The notes under the pieces are model-generated. The model saw nothing but the letters and a program-made list of their open reading frames with translations, ran no database searches and was not told the origin of the DNA. Position numbers and translations under genes: made by a program. 64,000 bases of DNA from Chitinophagaceae bacterium (GTDB taxonomy: Bacteria; Bacteroidota; Bacteroidia; Chitinophagales; Chitinophagaceae), in the NCBI GenBank assembly GCA_016713085.1, contig JADJPV010000002.1:1488001-1552000 (forward strand). Reading direction: 5' to 3'. Shown here piece after piece: positions 55,111 to 64,000 of this stretch; the stretch's first letter is position 1; every line of letters starts with the position of its first letter.

Positions 55111-56094
55111 TTACTTATCAATACTTGTGCTGTAAATAAGTTTGCCGTCAGCATCAATGGTTTGTACCAGCAACTGTTTGCCTGTAACTGAAAAAATCAT
55201 AAACCCATATTCCGAAGCAACCATTTTAGTTTCGGGTGTTAAATGCACAGCTGTTTTTTCAGATGCTGCACCTGAAATAAAATGCTGTGTTTTTGTATCA
55301 GCCACCAAATGCTGCAGGCTGTGTTCATGCCCTGCTAAATAAACATCCACTCCGTATTTATCAAAGATGGGTTTTAACGAACGGCGAATAGCCTTTGTAT
55401 CATAAGCATCTGTTCTGCCGCCGCCTGAATACATCGGATGATGACCCGCCACAATTTTCCATTTAATCTTTGGATCAGTATTACTGAGTTCTTTTGCGAT
55501 CCATTTTTTTTGTTTGCTGCTATCCTGTGTTTTTACATTCGGCCCGTATTCCGTGTTAGAATAGAATTCCGGAATCAATGGATTGGTATCAATAAATAAA
55601 ATCAAAACCTTACTGGAAGTATCACCTGGAATTGGAATCAATTTCGAATAATAACGGGCAGGCATCTTCCATCGGCGGCTGATCTTTGTATATGCCACCT
55701 GTGCATCGGGGTTACTTTTGTAATCATGATTACCCAATACAGGATACCAATCCCATTGCAACGAAAAAGCAGTGTAAATATCTTCAAAAGAATATCTCCA
55801 CAATGGATCCTGTTCACTGATAACACCACTGGGATAAAAATTATCACCTGTTGCAATAATGAACTGCGCTTTTATTTCAGCTGCTGTTTTACCCATTTGC
55901 ACAGCTACCTGCTTTTGATGATCTTCTCCATTTCTTCCCCAATCACCCATCGCTATAAAGTTTAATGCAAAGGAGTTGGCAGAAATCTTTGGAGATTGAA
56001 TATAATTCAGGCTGTCTTTAATTAATACCTGTGCAGTAACCGAAGCATTAATTAAACCTGAGTACAATAAAACGATCATCAATTTACGCTTCAT
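55111..56094 (-). CDS. Purple acid phosphatase-like metallophosphoesterase
   Basis: 327 residues, signal peptide ending SVTAQ. All five metallophosphoesterase blocks are present: NFIAMGDWGRNGEDHQ, FIIATGDNFYPSGV, WYPVLGNHDYKS, KIVAGHHPMYSGG and DVYLAGHEHSLQH. The Tyr after GDNF is the one that gives purple acid phosphatases (ACP5 type) their Fe-Tyr charge transfer. It would remove phosphate from small or glycan substrates in the periplasm. Several members act on inositol phosphates. It follows SusD after a terminator-like hairpin. Confidence 0.9.
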   Translation of the reverse strand: MKRKLMIVLLYSGLINASVTAQVLIKDSLNYIQSPKISANSFALNFIAMGDWGRNGEDHQKQVAVQMGKTAAEIKAQFIIATGDNFYPSGVISEQDPLWRYSFEDIYTAFSLQWDWYPVLGNHDYKSNPDAQVAYTKISRRWKMPARYYSKLIPIPGDTSSKVLILFIDTNPLIPEFYSNTEYGPNVKTQDSSKQKKWIAKELSNTDPKIKWKIVAGHHPMYSGGGRTDAYDTKAIRRSLKPIFDKYGVDVYLAGHEHSLQHLVADTKTQHFISGAASEKTAVHLTPETKMVASEYGFMIFSVTGKQLLVQTIDADGKLIYSTSIDK

Positions 56095-56123
56095 GCTGAA
56101 CTATTTTTCTACAATTTAAAATT

Positions 56124-56151
56124 AAAACCCGAAGTATAGACTCCGGGTTTA
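56124..56151 (-). terminator. Terminator after SusD
   Basis: On the minus strand AAACCCGGAGT pairs with ACTTCGGGTTT (one G-U) around a 4-base loop, followed by a T-rich stretch. It can limit read-through from susCD into the phosphatase gene. Confidence 0.6.
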
Positions 56152-56175
56152 GATGTACTGCTAATATGAAAAAAA

Positions 56176-57851
56176 TCAGTATCCTGGATTCTGAACCAAT
56201 TTAGGATTTGTGTTCATTGCCGCAGTTGGAATTGGGAAAATACGACGATAAGTATCTGAATTGGTTTTGAAGCCATACGATGTTTCATAATTACCAAAAC
56301 GTATCATATCATTTCTGCGCCAGCACTCCCATGAAAACTCACGTGCACGTTCAGCATACAAATCGTCAAGTGTTACTGAAGTCCATGCAGCCGAAGTGCT
56401 GCGATTGCTGCGTACCATATTTGTAAGAGAAAGAGCTGTGTGGCTGCTTGTTGCCGTACCACCTCTTAAGATAGCTTCTGCTTTCATCAGGAGAATATCT
56501 GAATAGCGGAATATCGGTGCATCATTACTTTGATTACGGCTTGATGAATTTGCATCAGGTGCAAACTTGACATTGCGGATACCCATGTTCCATGCAATTT
56601 CATCGTTGCCTAAATCGATGGAAGTAGGATTCAAACGTGCAGAAATAACTGAATCAATATAGAGTTGATACGTATAGTTATCACCACCATCGGTGCCTGT
56701 ATAAAACTGATCGTACCCTTTTTTAGTGGTTTTTACCATAATCGGACTGCCATCGGGCCAGAATTGATTGCCGACCAGCCATTGATTATTTCTGATATCA
56801 TTAGCGTCAGCTTTAAAATAACTATTATAAAAACTGGATAATGTAGCACGGGGCCGCTGGGCTTTGCATTGATCAAACCATTTCCGGAAGTTTGATTCAA
56901 AATGATTTGATTGAATGAATAACTGCCCGGTGTACTTCCTGAATAACGATACTTTATGCCGAGGTTACGGTTAAGATCGTAACGGCCATGAAATAAATAA
57001 CCATTGCTTGTAGAAGGATCGTAGGGGATTGCAAAAATAAACTCCTTAAATGCGGGGCCGTTTGTGGGCGCAAATTGATTGAGGTAAGTACTTCTTCCTT
57101 CAACTGCAAAGTTTCCGGAACTGATGATTGCATCACAAGCTGCAATAGCTTCATTGTATTTAGCAGTGCCTGCATACACTTCTGCATTCAAATAAAGTTT
57201 TGCCAGCAGCGCATTGGCCATCCATTTTGTTACTTTACCGTAAGTGCTGCTTCCTGTGGCCGTTTTTAAATAAGGAAGCGCAGCTTTTAATTCAGATTCT
57301 ACAAAACTGAACACCTGTGCACGTGTAGCTTTTGCCTGCACACCAGGGCTTGGATAAATCGTATCTAAAGGCACATTACCAAACATATCCAGCAGTTCCC
57401 AATAAGCAAATGCTCTTAATGTTTTCAATTCTGCAATTGCTGTATTTTTCGAATCGCCCTCCGGTGCACTTTTGAAAATATACATTGTTTGGTTACAAAG
57501 ACCTACGATTGAATTAGCATCATTCCAAACTGTTGTTATCCAGCCATGATCTTTGTTCCAGTCGTGACGGTGCAGTTGAATATATCCTTGTCCATCGAAC
57601 CAGTTACCGCCATATACTGGCAGTATGGCTTCATCCGAGCTGATTTCCTGTGCAAACCAGTAACCAAGAGAATAGTGTCCACGCAAGCTTGTGTAAATGG
57701 TACCCATCACCGACTGAAATTCGGCGTCTGTCTTAGGGAATACATCTTCTGTGTAAAGTGAATTGGGCTTCACCTCAATTTTGTGGCAGGAGCTCATTAT
57801 AAATAAGCCGGCTGCTATCACTATTAGAAATTGTTTCAAATTCTTATTCAT
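56176..57851 (-). CDS. SusD/RagB-family glycan-binding lipoprotein (frameshifted)
   Basis: 558 residues after correction. Lipobox LFIMSSC. The N-terminal TPR-type fold includes YTSLRGHYSLGYWFAQEISS and AELKTLRAFAYWELLDMFGN, and the C-terminal part APIFRYSDILLMKAEAILRG and RAREFSWECWRRNDMIRFGN is the best SusD signature. One C is missing in GGCCCCGTGC near 56857. Adding it joins GLINAKPSGP to RATLSSFYNSYFKADANDIR, and the frame then runs to 56176. It caps the SusC barrel and delivers glycan. It lies 17 bases after SusC. Confidence 0.92.
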
Positions 57852-57868
57852 AAAATGTTTTTTAATCG

Positions 57869-60800
57869 TTAAAAACCAACTGATACACCTAAAAGAATAG
57901 TGCGTGTTTTTGGATAGAAACTATTGTAGTCTACACCTAAAGATGCACCGCCCTGGTTAATTTCAGGATCGATTCCTTTGTACTTTGTAATTACAAAGAG
58001 GTTGTTTACTGTAGCATAAAACCGTAACATACTGATGTATTCGTTTTTGATATTGAAACGATAACCTAAAGTTGCATTGTCGAAACGCAGGTAAGAACCA
58101 TTCTCTACGTAGCGTGATGAAAAGTTGTTGTTACGTGAATCAGTTCTTTTATCATCGGCTGCATAAGGACTAATATTGGTTTGCCCTGCAGTTACTACAT
58201 AAGAAAGATCTGCACGGGTTGCATTAAATATCTTATTACCAAGCACACCCCTTACAAAGAAATTGAGGTCGAAGTTTTTATAACGGAGAGAGTTGTTCCA
58301 TCCAAACATCAGTTTAGCATGCGGACTGCCCAGTGAAAAGTAATCTGTTACATTAGAAGGGCTTGTTGTTGTTGTTTTGTCTTTCTTATAAAACAACGAA
58401 TTACCCGAACCATCCTTTCCTGCGTACTGGAACGAATAAAACTGACCTAATGGACCGCCTACTGCCAATATCTGAAGACGACTACCGGTGGTGCCGGGTC
58501 CGTCAATTTGCGTATAATAAGTAGAATCAGCATTTACACCATATTGTTCCGGTCCTTTTAAATCCAATATTACATTTTGGTTAGTTGCCAGGTTTAAACC
58601 TGTATTCCAGCTGAAGTTCTTTTGGCTTACTGCATTTACATTTACACTAAACTCAATACCACGGTTTCTGATTTTACCCACATTCAACCATAAGAAACCA
58701 CTTGGGTCAATCGATTGTGCTACGGCATAAGGGAACACCATGTTGGTAGTGGTTTTTTCATACAAATCGATCGAACCGTTGATTTTTCCTTTCAGGAATC
58801 CATAATCCAAACCAATGTTTTTGGTAGCTGTAACTTCCCACTGCAAATCGGGGTTAGAACCTTGAGAAGATCTGAACGATGCTGCAAAAACACCGTTGTT
58901 ATAATAAGTACCCGATTTACTGTAAAGGCGTTGAGCATTATACGCACCCAGGCCAAAAGCATTTCCTGTTTCACCATAGCTCACTCTCAGCTTCAGATCG
59001 TTAATGAAAGCGATGTTCCTGATAAAATCTTCTTCAGAAATACGCCATGCAACACTTGCAGCAGGGAAATAGCCCCACTCTTTATTTTTACCAAATACAG
59101 AGCTGCCATCTCTTCTAACAGAAGCCTGTACCAGTATCTTTTCATTAAAATCATAGTTAACACGGAAGAAGTCGGAGATGAAATTTGTTTCCTCATAAAC
59201 AGCTCCGCCATAATCTACTGCAAAACCATTTACTGTTTGGTAGTTACCAAGACCCAAATTTGTATATCCTGTATAATCGTTTACAAAATTAGTCTGGCTT
59301 GTTTGCAACCCATCGTTGTTGGTATTTTTTTGCCAACTGTGACCCAACACAGCCTTGATGTTGTGTGCTCCAAATTTTTTACCCCAGGTTAAATAAGATT
59401 CCAATGTTTTAGAACTGCTTTGGTAATAGCCTCTGTAGGCAAGACCATTGGAATAAAAATTACGCAGACTGCGGCCACCACCCGGATCGCCATTGGTATA
59501 AAAACTTCCTGTACTGTAGTTACGTGAATAGTAACTGTTATAATACTCTCCATGCAGCCAGGTACCACGCTGGTAAGCCAGGTTTACATTAGCCGTTAAA
59601 TTAAAAGGCAGTTTAGCTTCTGCTGTAAAATTTCCCTGCAATGAACCGTACTTGGTATCATCAAGCGCATTTTTGATAATGGACACCGGATTAAAATACT
59701 GGGTATTATTTGGGTTTTCAAAAAAAGTACCATCGGCATTATATACCGGCGACATCGGGTTGAATTTTACTGATTGCTGAAACACCATGTTCTGTAAAGG
59801 AACGTTGGAAGCTTTGCTGCTGCTGCTCATAATGTTCAAACCCAAAATCAATTTGTCGTTTAATGCATGGTGCTCCGCACTGATTCTGCCAATTACCCGT
59901 TCCAAACTACTTTGCAACATGATACCGTCTTTTTTCAGATAATTTAAGCTTGCGCTGTACATACTTTTATCTGTACCGCCACTGAAAGAAAGATTATGAT
60001 TATGAGATAAGGCTGATTCTTTTTGCACAGCCTTCATCCAATTGGTATTGGCACCTTTATCGTCGTTCGTGCTTGGCGTAAAATTATTTTTTTGCGCATA
60101 TGCTCTTAACTGATTTGCATCCATTAAATCTAAACTGCTGCTTACACTTTCAAAACCCACATAGCCGTTATAAGCGGCTTGCAGTTTGCCTTTTTTACCT
60201 TTCTTGGTAGTAACCATAATAACACCGTTACTTGCTCTGTTACCATAGATAGCCGTTGCAGATGCATCCTTTAAAATGTCCATTGAAGCAATATCATCCG
60301 GAGCAACAGCATTAATATCTGCACCTGGTATTCCATCAATAACATAAAACGGGCCTTGCGGACTGTTTACGGTTGAAGCACCACGAAGAATAACAGCAGC
60401 CGGGCGGTTAGGATCACCACTGGCTGTAATGTTAAGACCTGGTACTTTACCTTGTAACAACTGGGCCACATCGCCAATAGCACCACGATTGAGATCTTCT
60501 GGTTTAATAGAAGTGATGGCACTGGAAACTGTTCTTTTAGAAGAACGACCGTAGCCCACCACCACTACATCTGTTAATGCACTGGCAGCTGATTCCATTG
60601 TAATATTATATACTGAAGTACCTGTTACGGCAACTTCTTTTGGAGCAAAAGAAACGAAACTGAATACCAGTACATCGCCCTGTTTTGCTTTAATGGAAAA
60701 CATACCTGCAGCGTTTGTAACAACTGCGGTTGATGTACTCTTTACAGCAACTGTTACACCGGCTAAAGGATTACCGGAATTATCGGTAACCTTTCCACTA

Positions 60801-60910
60801 ACGTCTTTTGTTCCTGTTGGTTGTGCCAGCATTACTACCGGCAACAATAAAAAGATGGCAAGGATTTCAAAAGCCTTCTTTTTCAGCATTTTTAAATGAA
60901 GCAATCTCAT
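57869..60910 (-). CDS. SusC/RagA-family TonB-dependent outer-membrane transporter
   Basis: 1013 residues. Signal peptide (VVMLAQ), a CarboxypepD_reg-like domain (KDVSGKVTDNSGNPLAGVTV), the plug with DVVVVGYGRSSKRTVSSAIT and VPGLNITASGDPNRPAAVIL, then the DGIPGADINAVAPDDIASMD repeat and a 22-strand barrel. The C-terminus GVSVGF is a typical outer-membrane end. Imports oligosaccharides with SusD, powered through TonB. The conserved SusC plug signature DILKDASATAIYGNRASNGV is present. No alternative sigma-factor or anti-sigma gene adjoins; the LacI regulator is the nearest control. Confidence 0.97.
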   Translation of the reverse strand: MRLLHLKMLKKKAFEILAIFLLLPVVMLAQPTGTKDVSGKVTDNSGNPLAGVTVAVKSTSTAVVTNAAGMFSIKAKQGDVLVFSFVSFAPKEVAVTGTSVYNITMESAASALTDVVVVGYGRSSKRTVSSAITSIKPEDLNRGAIGDVAQLLQGKVPGLNITASGDPNRPAAVILRGASTVNSPQGPFYVIDGIPGADINAVAPDDIASMDILKDASATAIYGNRASNGVIMVTTKKGKKGKLQAAYNGYVGFESVSSSLDLMDANQLRAYAQKNNFTPSTNDDKGANTNWMKAVQKESALSHNHNLSFSGGTDKSMYSASLNYLKKDGIMLQSSLERVIGRISAEHHALNDKLILGLNIMSSSSKASNVPLQNMVFQQSVKFNPMSPVYNADGTFFENPNNTQYFNPVSIIKNALDDTKYGSLQGNFTAEAKLPFNLTANVNLAYQRGTWLHGEYYNSYYSRNYSTGSFYTNGDPGGGRSLRNFYSNGLAYRGYYQSSSKTLESYLTWGKKFGAHNIKAVLGHSWQKNTNNDGLQTSQTNFVNDYTGYTNLGLGNYQTVNGFAVDYGGAVYEETNFISDFFRVNYDFNEKILVQASVRRDGSSVFGKNKEWGYFPAASVAWRISEEDFIRNIAFINDLKLRVSYGETGNAFGLGAYNAQRLYSKSGTYYNNGVFAASFRSSQGSNPDLQWEVTATKNIGLDYGFLKGKINGSIDLYEKTTTNMVFPYAVAQSIDPSGFLWLNVGKIRNRGIEFSVNVNAVSQKNFSWNTGLNLATNQNVILDLKGPEQYGVNADSTYYTQIDGPGTTGSRLQILAVGGPLGQFYSFQYAGKDGSGNSLFYKKDKTTTTSPSNVTDYFSLGSPHAKLMFGWNNSLRYKNFDLNFFVRGVLGNKIFNATRADLSYVVTAGQTNISPYAADDKRTDSRNNNFSSRYVENGSYLRFDNATLGYRFNIKNEYISMLRFYATVNNLFVITKYKGIDPEINQGGASLGVDYNSFYPKTRTILLGVSVGF

Positions 60911-61029
60911 AATCGGTTTTTTGGGGTTAATCGAAAAAGTTGTTTATGTTAAACTTGACTTTACACTTTCTGGCCCTGGCAAATAATAGTCAGAGTTAAT
61001 ACGGAGTTTAAAATGCCAATGGTATTAAC

Positions 61030-61920
61030 TCAGAACTTTAATGTTTCAGGTAAAAACTTTCTTACCAGGTTTTCATAGTAAGGTTTTAATTCCTGCCAAA
61101 CGGGTACTGTCGGGCTTTTGGAATACAAATCGTAAGGATTAAACAGGTTTACCCATTTCAGCATATCCCTGTCGTGGTCGTCGAGGAGGTATTCATATTC
61201 CCCTTCTCTGTGCCAGGCATAAAAGGAGTGATAGCGCAGCATGTATAAGCCCGGTTCGGGTAAATAATTTTTCAGCATCTGATACACATATTCATCATGG
61301 CCCCAGGACATATGAACATTCCGCAATCCACAGCCTTTGTTGTAAACCCCGAGTGGAGTATTGTAAGCAGGGTTATTATAATCCGGATTATCTTTAAAAA
61401 ATTCAGGATAAACTACTTTATCAGAGTAGGCGCAACCTACCGGGAACGTATCGCCAACAACAGCCCACTGAGGTTCACCAAAAAGACAAAGCACTTTTCC
61501 CATATCATGCATCAGCCCGGTAAGCACCATCCAGTCTGGATGTCCATCCCGTCTGATAGCTTCTGAAGTTTGTAGTAAATGCTGAAACTGATCCAGGTCT
61601 GTATCAGGATCAGAATCATCAACCAGCTGGTTCAGAAAATCAAAAGCACTCCATAAAGGCATCTCTTTTTTATCGAACTTGAGAAAATATTCCTGCTTTT
61701 GCTTAACGAAATCATATGTCTGGTAAGTATGATTCAACCGGTAGAATTCCTTTACAGAATCTCTTGCGGGATCTTCATAATTGCGGTATTCGGTGGTTGA
61801 TTTTGCAGTGGCAATAGATTCGGGATCTGGATAACGCTCCAGTACATCTTCTTCCCATTGATCAAGACTGCTTAAAGGATTCACCTCACTTTCAGTGAAG
61901 TGTTTGTTTATTGGCTCCAT
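61030..61920 (-). CDS. myo-Inositol oxygenase
   Basis: 296 residues. Oxidises myo-inositol with O2 at a mixed-valent diiron site to D-glucuronate. The ligand set is visible: the HPDWMVLTGLMHDMGKVLCL His-Asp motif, MSWGHDEYVYQ with another His-Asp, and RYHSFYAWHREGEYEYLLDD with the C-terminal His. The iron-binding and substrate-binding His-Asp pairs fit the known MIOX fold; bacterial members are uncommon outside some Bacteroidota. It is transcribed away from the LacI regulator, across the operator at 62003, and 120 bases upstream of SusC. Confidence 0.93.
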   Translation of the reverse strand: MEPINKHFTESEVNPLSSLDQWEEDVLERYPDPESIATAKSTTEYRNYEDPARDSVKEFYRLNHTYQTYDFVKQKQEYFLKFDKKEMPLWSAFDFLNQLVDDSDPDTDLDQFQHLLQTSEAIRRDGHPDWMVLTGLMHDMGKVLCLFGEPQWAVVGDTFPVGCAYSDKVVYPEFFKDNPDYNNPAYNTPLGVYNKGCGLRNVHMSWGHDEYVYQMLKNYLPEPGLYMLRYHSFYAWHREGEYEYLLDDHDRDMLKWVNLFNPYDLYSKSPTVPVWQELKPYYENLVRKFLPETLKF

Positions 61921-62002
61921 GCAATCGAATTTGGCTTGTTACTTGTTTCGACTGTAAATTGATTTTTTTTAAGTACACTTTTGCAAAAAGCCATAGCTTT
62001 AT

Positions 62003-62022
62003 TTACGAAAACGTTTTCGTAA
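62003..62022. promoter_or_regulatory. LacI-type operator, perfect 20-base palindrome TTACGAAAACGTTTTCGTAA
   Basis: Self-complementary over all 20 bases, with the central CG dinucleotide (AAAACGTTTT) typical of LacI/GalR-family operators. It lies 64 bases before the LacI gene and 83 bases before the inositol oxygenase gene on the other strand, so one site can control both. I infer it is bound by the adjacent regulator. Confidence 0.75.
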
Positions 62023-62085
62023 TGAAGCAGCATTTCGCCTGAAAAACAGTCATATAAGTATAGCGAAAGCGCTGAAACTGAACTA

Positions 62086-63110
62086 ATGAAAAAATAAATA
62101 TCAAAGAACTGGCTAAGCTGGTTAACCTGTCTATTTCAACTGTATCAAAAGCGCTGCGGGATAGTCATGAAATAAGTGAGCACACAAAAAATACTGTTTT
62201 AGAAGCTGCAGAAAAATTTGGCTATTCTCCTAACCCCTATGCAAGCAGCTTACGTAAAAAGAAAAGTAAAACTATCGCCGTTATTCTTCCTGAAGTAGCC
62301 GACAATTTTTTTTCGCTGGCAATTAATGGTATTCAATCAGTAGCAGAATCAAAAAACTACCATGTACTGATTTATCTTTCACATGAAAAACTTGAAATTG
62401 AAAAAAACATTGTTTCACATTGCTGCAGTGGCAGGGTTGATGGTGTTTTAATTTCCATATCAGATGAAACAACCAATGCAGATCACATCCTTAAGTTAAC
62501 AAATGAAAAAATTCCCTTTGTTTTCTTCGACAGGGAATTTGAGTTTGCTGATACAGCTAAAGTCATCACAAATGATTTCGAATGTGGCCGGCTTTCTGCA
62601 AAACATTTAATCGAAAAGGGCTGCAAACATCCTGTATTTTTATCCGTCTCTTCTTCCCTGCCGATTTGTACAAAAAGGGCCGAGGGATTTAAATCAATAA
62701 TTGCAGAAGCCGGAATAGATATAAGCAAAGAAGATCCGGTTATTTATTGTTCAGGAAGCCCTGAACAAACTTTCAGACAGATTAAAGAACTGCTGTCTAA
62801 AAAAAATCATGCAGATGGAATAGTTGCTTCAGTAGAAAGATTAGCCATGCAGATTTATCTGGCAAGCCTTGAATCGGGTGTACGTATTCCTGAAGATTTA
62901 AAAGTAATCGCTTTCTCCACACTTGAAACAGCGCCGATCCTCAACCCATCGCTTACCACTATTACACAACCGGCCTTTGAAATTGGTAAAACAGCTGCTG
63001 AACTTCTGTTTAAAATGATTGAGAAAAACAATCATACACTCATGAACAATACAACAGTTGTCTTGTCGTCTGCATTGATTGAAAGAAATTCAACCTCTCT
63101 GGTTAAATAA
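62086..63110 (+). CDS. LacI-family transcriptional regulator (frameshift in the first codons)
   Basis: About 341 residues after correction. The HTH is NIKELAKLVNLSISTVSKAL followed by RDSHEISEHTKNTVLEAAEK, and the hinge ends SPNPYASSLRKKKSKTIAVI. The sugar-binding core runs through VFFDREFEFADTAKVITNDF to a C-terminal GVRIPEDLKVIAFSTLETAP. The ATG at 62086 meets TAA two codons later because one A is missing in the A run; with seven A it reads MKKINIKELAK. From there to 62846 the frame is open but contains no ATG, GTG or TTG, so gene finders start at 62847. It probably represses the inositol oxygenase gene and itself. Confidence 0.88.
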
Positions 63111-63148
63111 TAAGTCCTGCCGATGTTGAAACAGCTTATACTTACTTG

Positions 63149-64000
63149 TTAAGCCAAACTTTTATGTAACGCATATTCAACGCCACGCAATTCAGCGAGG
63201 CCACGCAATCTTCCAATGGCTGAATAACCGGGATATGTTTTTTTATTGAGATCATCGAGCATCTGGTGGCCATGATCAGGCCGCATGGGAATAGAAATAT
63301 TTCTTCTGCGTTGCAGCAGTACCACTTCTTTAATTACTTCATACATTTCTGTGTCACCAGCTAAGTGATCAGCTTCATAAAAATTTCCTTCTGCATCACG
63401 CTTGGTATTACGCAAATGAAGAAAGTGAATATGATCACCAAAACGTTTGAGCATTTTCGGAATATTATTATCGGCCCTGGCACCAAATGAACCGGTGCAA
63501 AAACAAAAACCATTTGCCGGCGATGGAACTGCTTCAATTAAATCAGCAGCATCCTGTTCTGTACTCATGATTCTTGGTAAGCCCAGCACTGAATACGGAG
63601 GATCATCAGGATGAATCGCCATCTTCAATCCACATTCTTCCACAACAGGAATAACCTGATTCAAAAAATAAAACAGATGCTCCTTTAGTTTTGCAACATC
63701 TATGCCCTGATACTTCGTTAACTCAGTTAATACCTGTTCAGGTGTAAATGCATCATCGCTTCCGGGCAATCCCAACATCATGTTGTTGAAGAGCTTTGCC
63801 CGTTGCTCTTTCGTCATTGCAGTAAAACGTTCTTTTGCCCTTCCTGTTTCTTCGGCTGAATAATCATCAGCAGCGCCGGGCCGTTGCAACAGGAATAAAT
63901 CAAAAATTACATAATCAACCCTGTTGAAATATAAAGCCGTACTGCCATCAACCATGGGGTATGCAATATCAGTACGAAGCCAGTCTAACACCGGCATAAA
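63149..64000 (-). CDS. uxuA: Mannonate dehydratase, N-terminus beyond the window
   Basis: Removes water from D-mannonate to give 2-keto-3-deoxygluconate, in the glucuronate branch of the hexuronate pathway. 284 codons of a protein usually near 390. The frame is open to the right edge as F-MPVLDWLRTDIAYP, and the Met at 63997 is the internal one of YNFMPVLDW, so the start is outside. Metal ligands are expected in KMAIHPDDPPYSVLGLPRIM and FGDHIHFLHLRNTKRD. It is convergent with the LacI gene, and its product route links with the D-glucuronate made by the inositol oxygenase. Confidence 0.94.
   Translation of the reverse strand, partial: FMPVLDWLRTDIAYPMVDGSTALYFNRVDYVIFDLFLLQRPGAADDYSAEETGRAKERFTAMTKEQRAKLFNNMMLGLPGSDDAFTPEQVLTELTKYQGIDVAKLKEHLFYFLNQVIPVVEECGLKMAIHPDDPPYSVLGLPRIMSTEQDAADLIEAVPSPANGFCFCTGSFGARADNNIPKMLKRFGDHIHFLHLRNTKRDAEGNFYEADHLAGDTEMYEVIKEVVLLQRRRNISIPMRPDHGHQMLDDLNKKTYPGYSAIGRLRGLAELRGVEYALHKSLA

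Noticed and set aside
58715..59392. 225-codon plus-strand frame inside susC
   Set aside because: It is wholly antisense to the well-conserved SusC barrel. Its length is a by-product of the codon bias on the other strand.
1..64000. Prophage, integron, CRISPR array or antiphage system
   Set aside because: No integrase, transposase, phage structural gene, Cas gene or spaced direct repeats were found. The EVE and GIY-YIG proteins alone do not make a defence system.

Overview
The window is 64 kb of chromosome from a member of the Bacteroidota, most likely family Chitinophagaceae (family level is inference). The grounds are a SusC/SusD outer-membrane pair, a type IX secretion sorting domain on a secreted metallopeptidase, -7 promoter elements of the TAnnTTTG type, futalosine-pathway menaquinone synthesis (mqnE), GlnRS, DUF3857, DUF4349, DUF1599 and BT_3928-family genes, and many lipoproteins. 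I found no transposase, integrase, CRISPR array, phage module or rRNA operon.

Layout. 0-9 kb: end of ornithine aminotransferase, glnS, a nucleoside-type MFS permease, a secreted M43 metallopeptidase, mqnE and a TPR lipoprotein. 9-22 kb: an accessory stretch of small genes (cupin, DUF1579-like, DsrE, SRPBCC, VOC/PhnB, DUF1801, AlkD-like repair) with two GlxA-type AraC regulators, a MauG-type peroxidase with a small c-type cytochrome, and an island with a pentapeptide-repeat protein and an orphan Tdi1-like immunity protein. 22-23 kb: tRNA-Val, a GIY-YIG endonuclease gene and a 3' tRNA fragment. 23-46 kb: mostly housekeeping genes (clpS-aat, EVE, lutA, ribH, pdhA, recF-DUF721, folP, DHH phosphoesterase, FKBP isomerase, ndk), an ABC permease, and a pair of transglutaminase-like DUF3857 proteins. 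46-64 kb: a carbohydrate utilization locus with GH28, GH92, an SSS symporter, an HGSNAT-like acyltransferase, a toroid (lyase-like) protein, purple acid phosphatase, SusD, SusC, myo-inositol oxygenase, a LacI regulator with a perfect palindromic operator, and mannonate dehydratase at the right edge.

How the genes fit together. In the last region SusCD would import a glycan fragment. GH92, GH28 and the toroid protein would cut it, the phosphatase would remove phosphate and the SSS symporter would carry the monomer. Inositol oxygenase makes D-glucuronate, and mannonate dehydratase belongs to the route from glucuronate to 2-keto-3-deoxygluconate. This suggests a locus for a mannose- and uronate-containing, possibly inositol-phosphate-linked glycan.

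A caution for any reader: about 24 single-base indels, nearly all in homopolymer runs, break at least 17 otherwise well-conserved genes. I read most of them as consensus errors of a long-read assembly. For those genes the coordinates below span the whole reconstructed reading frame, and the break is described in the entry.
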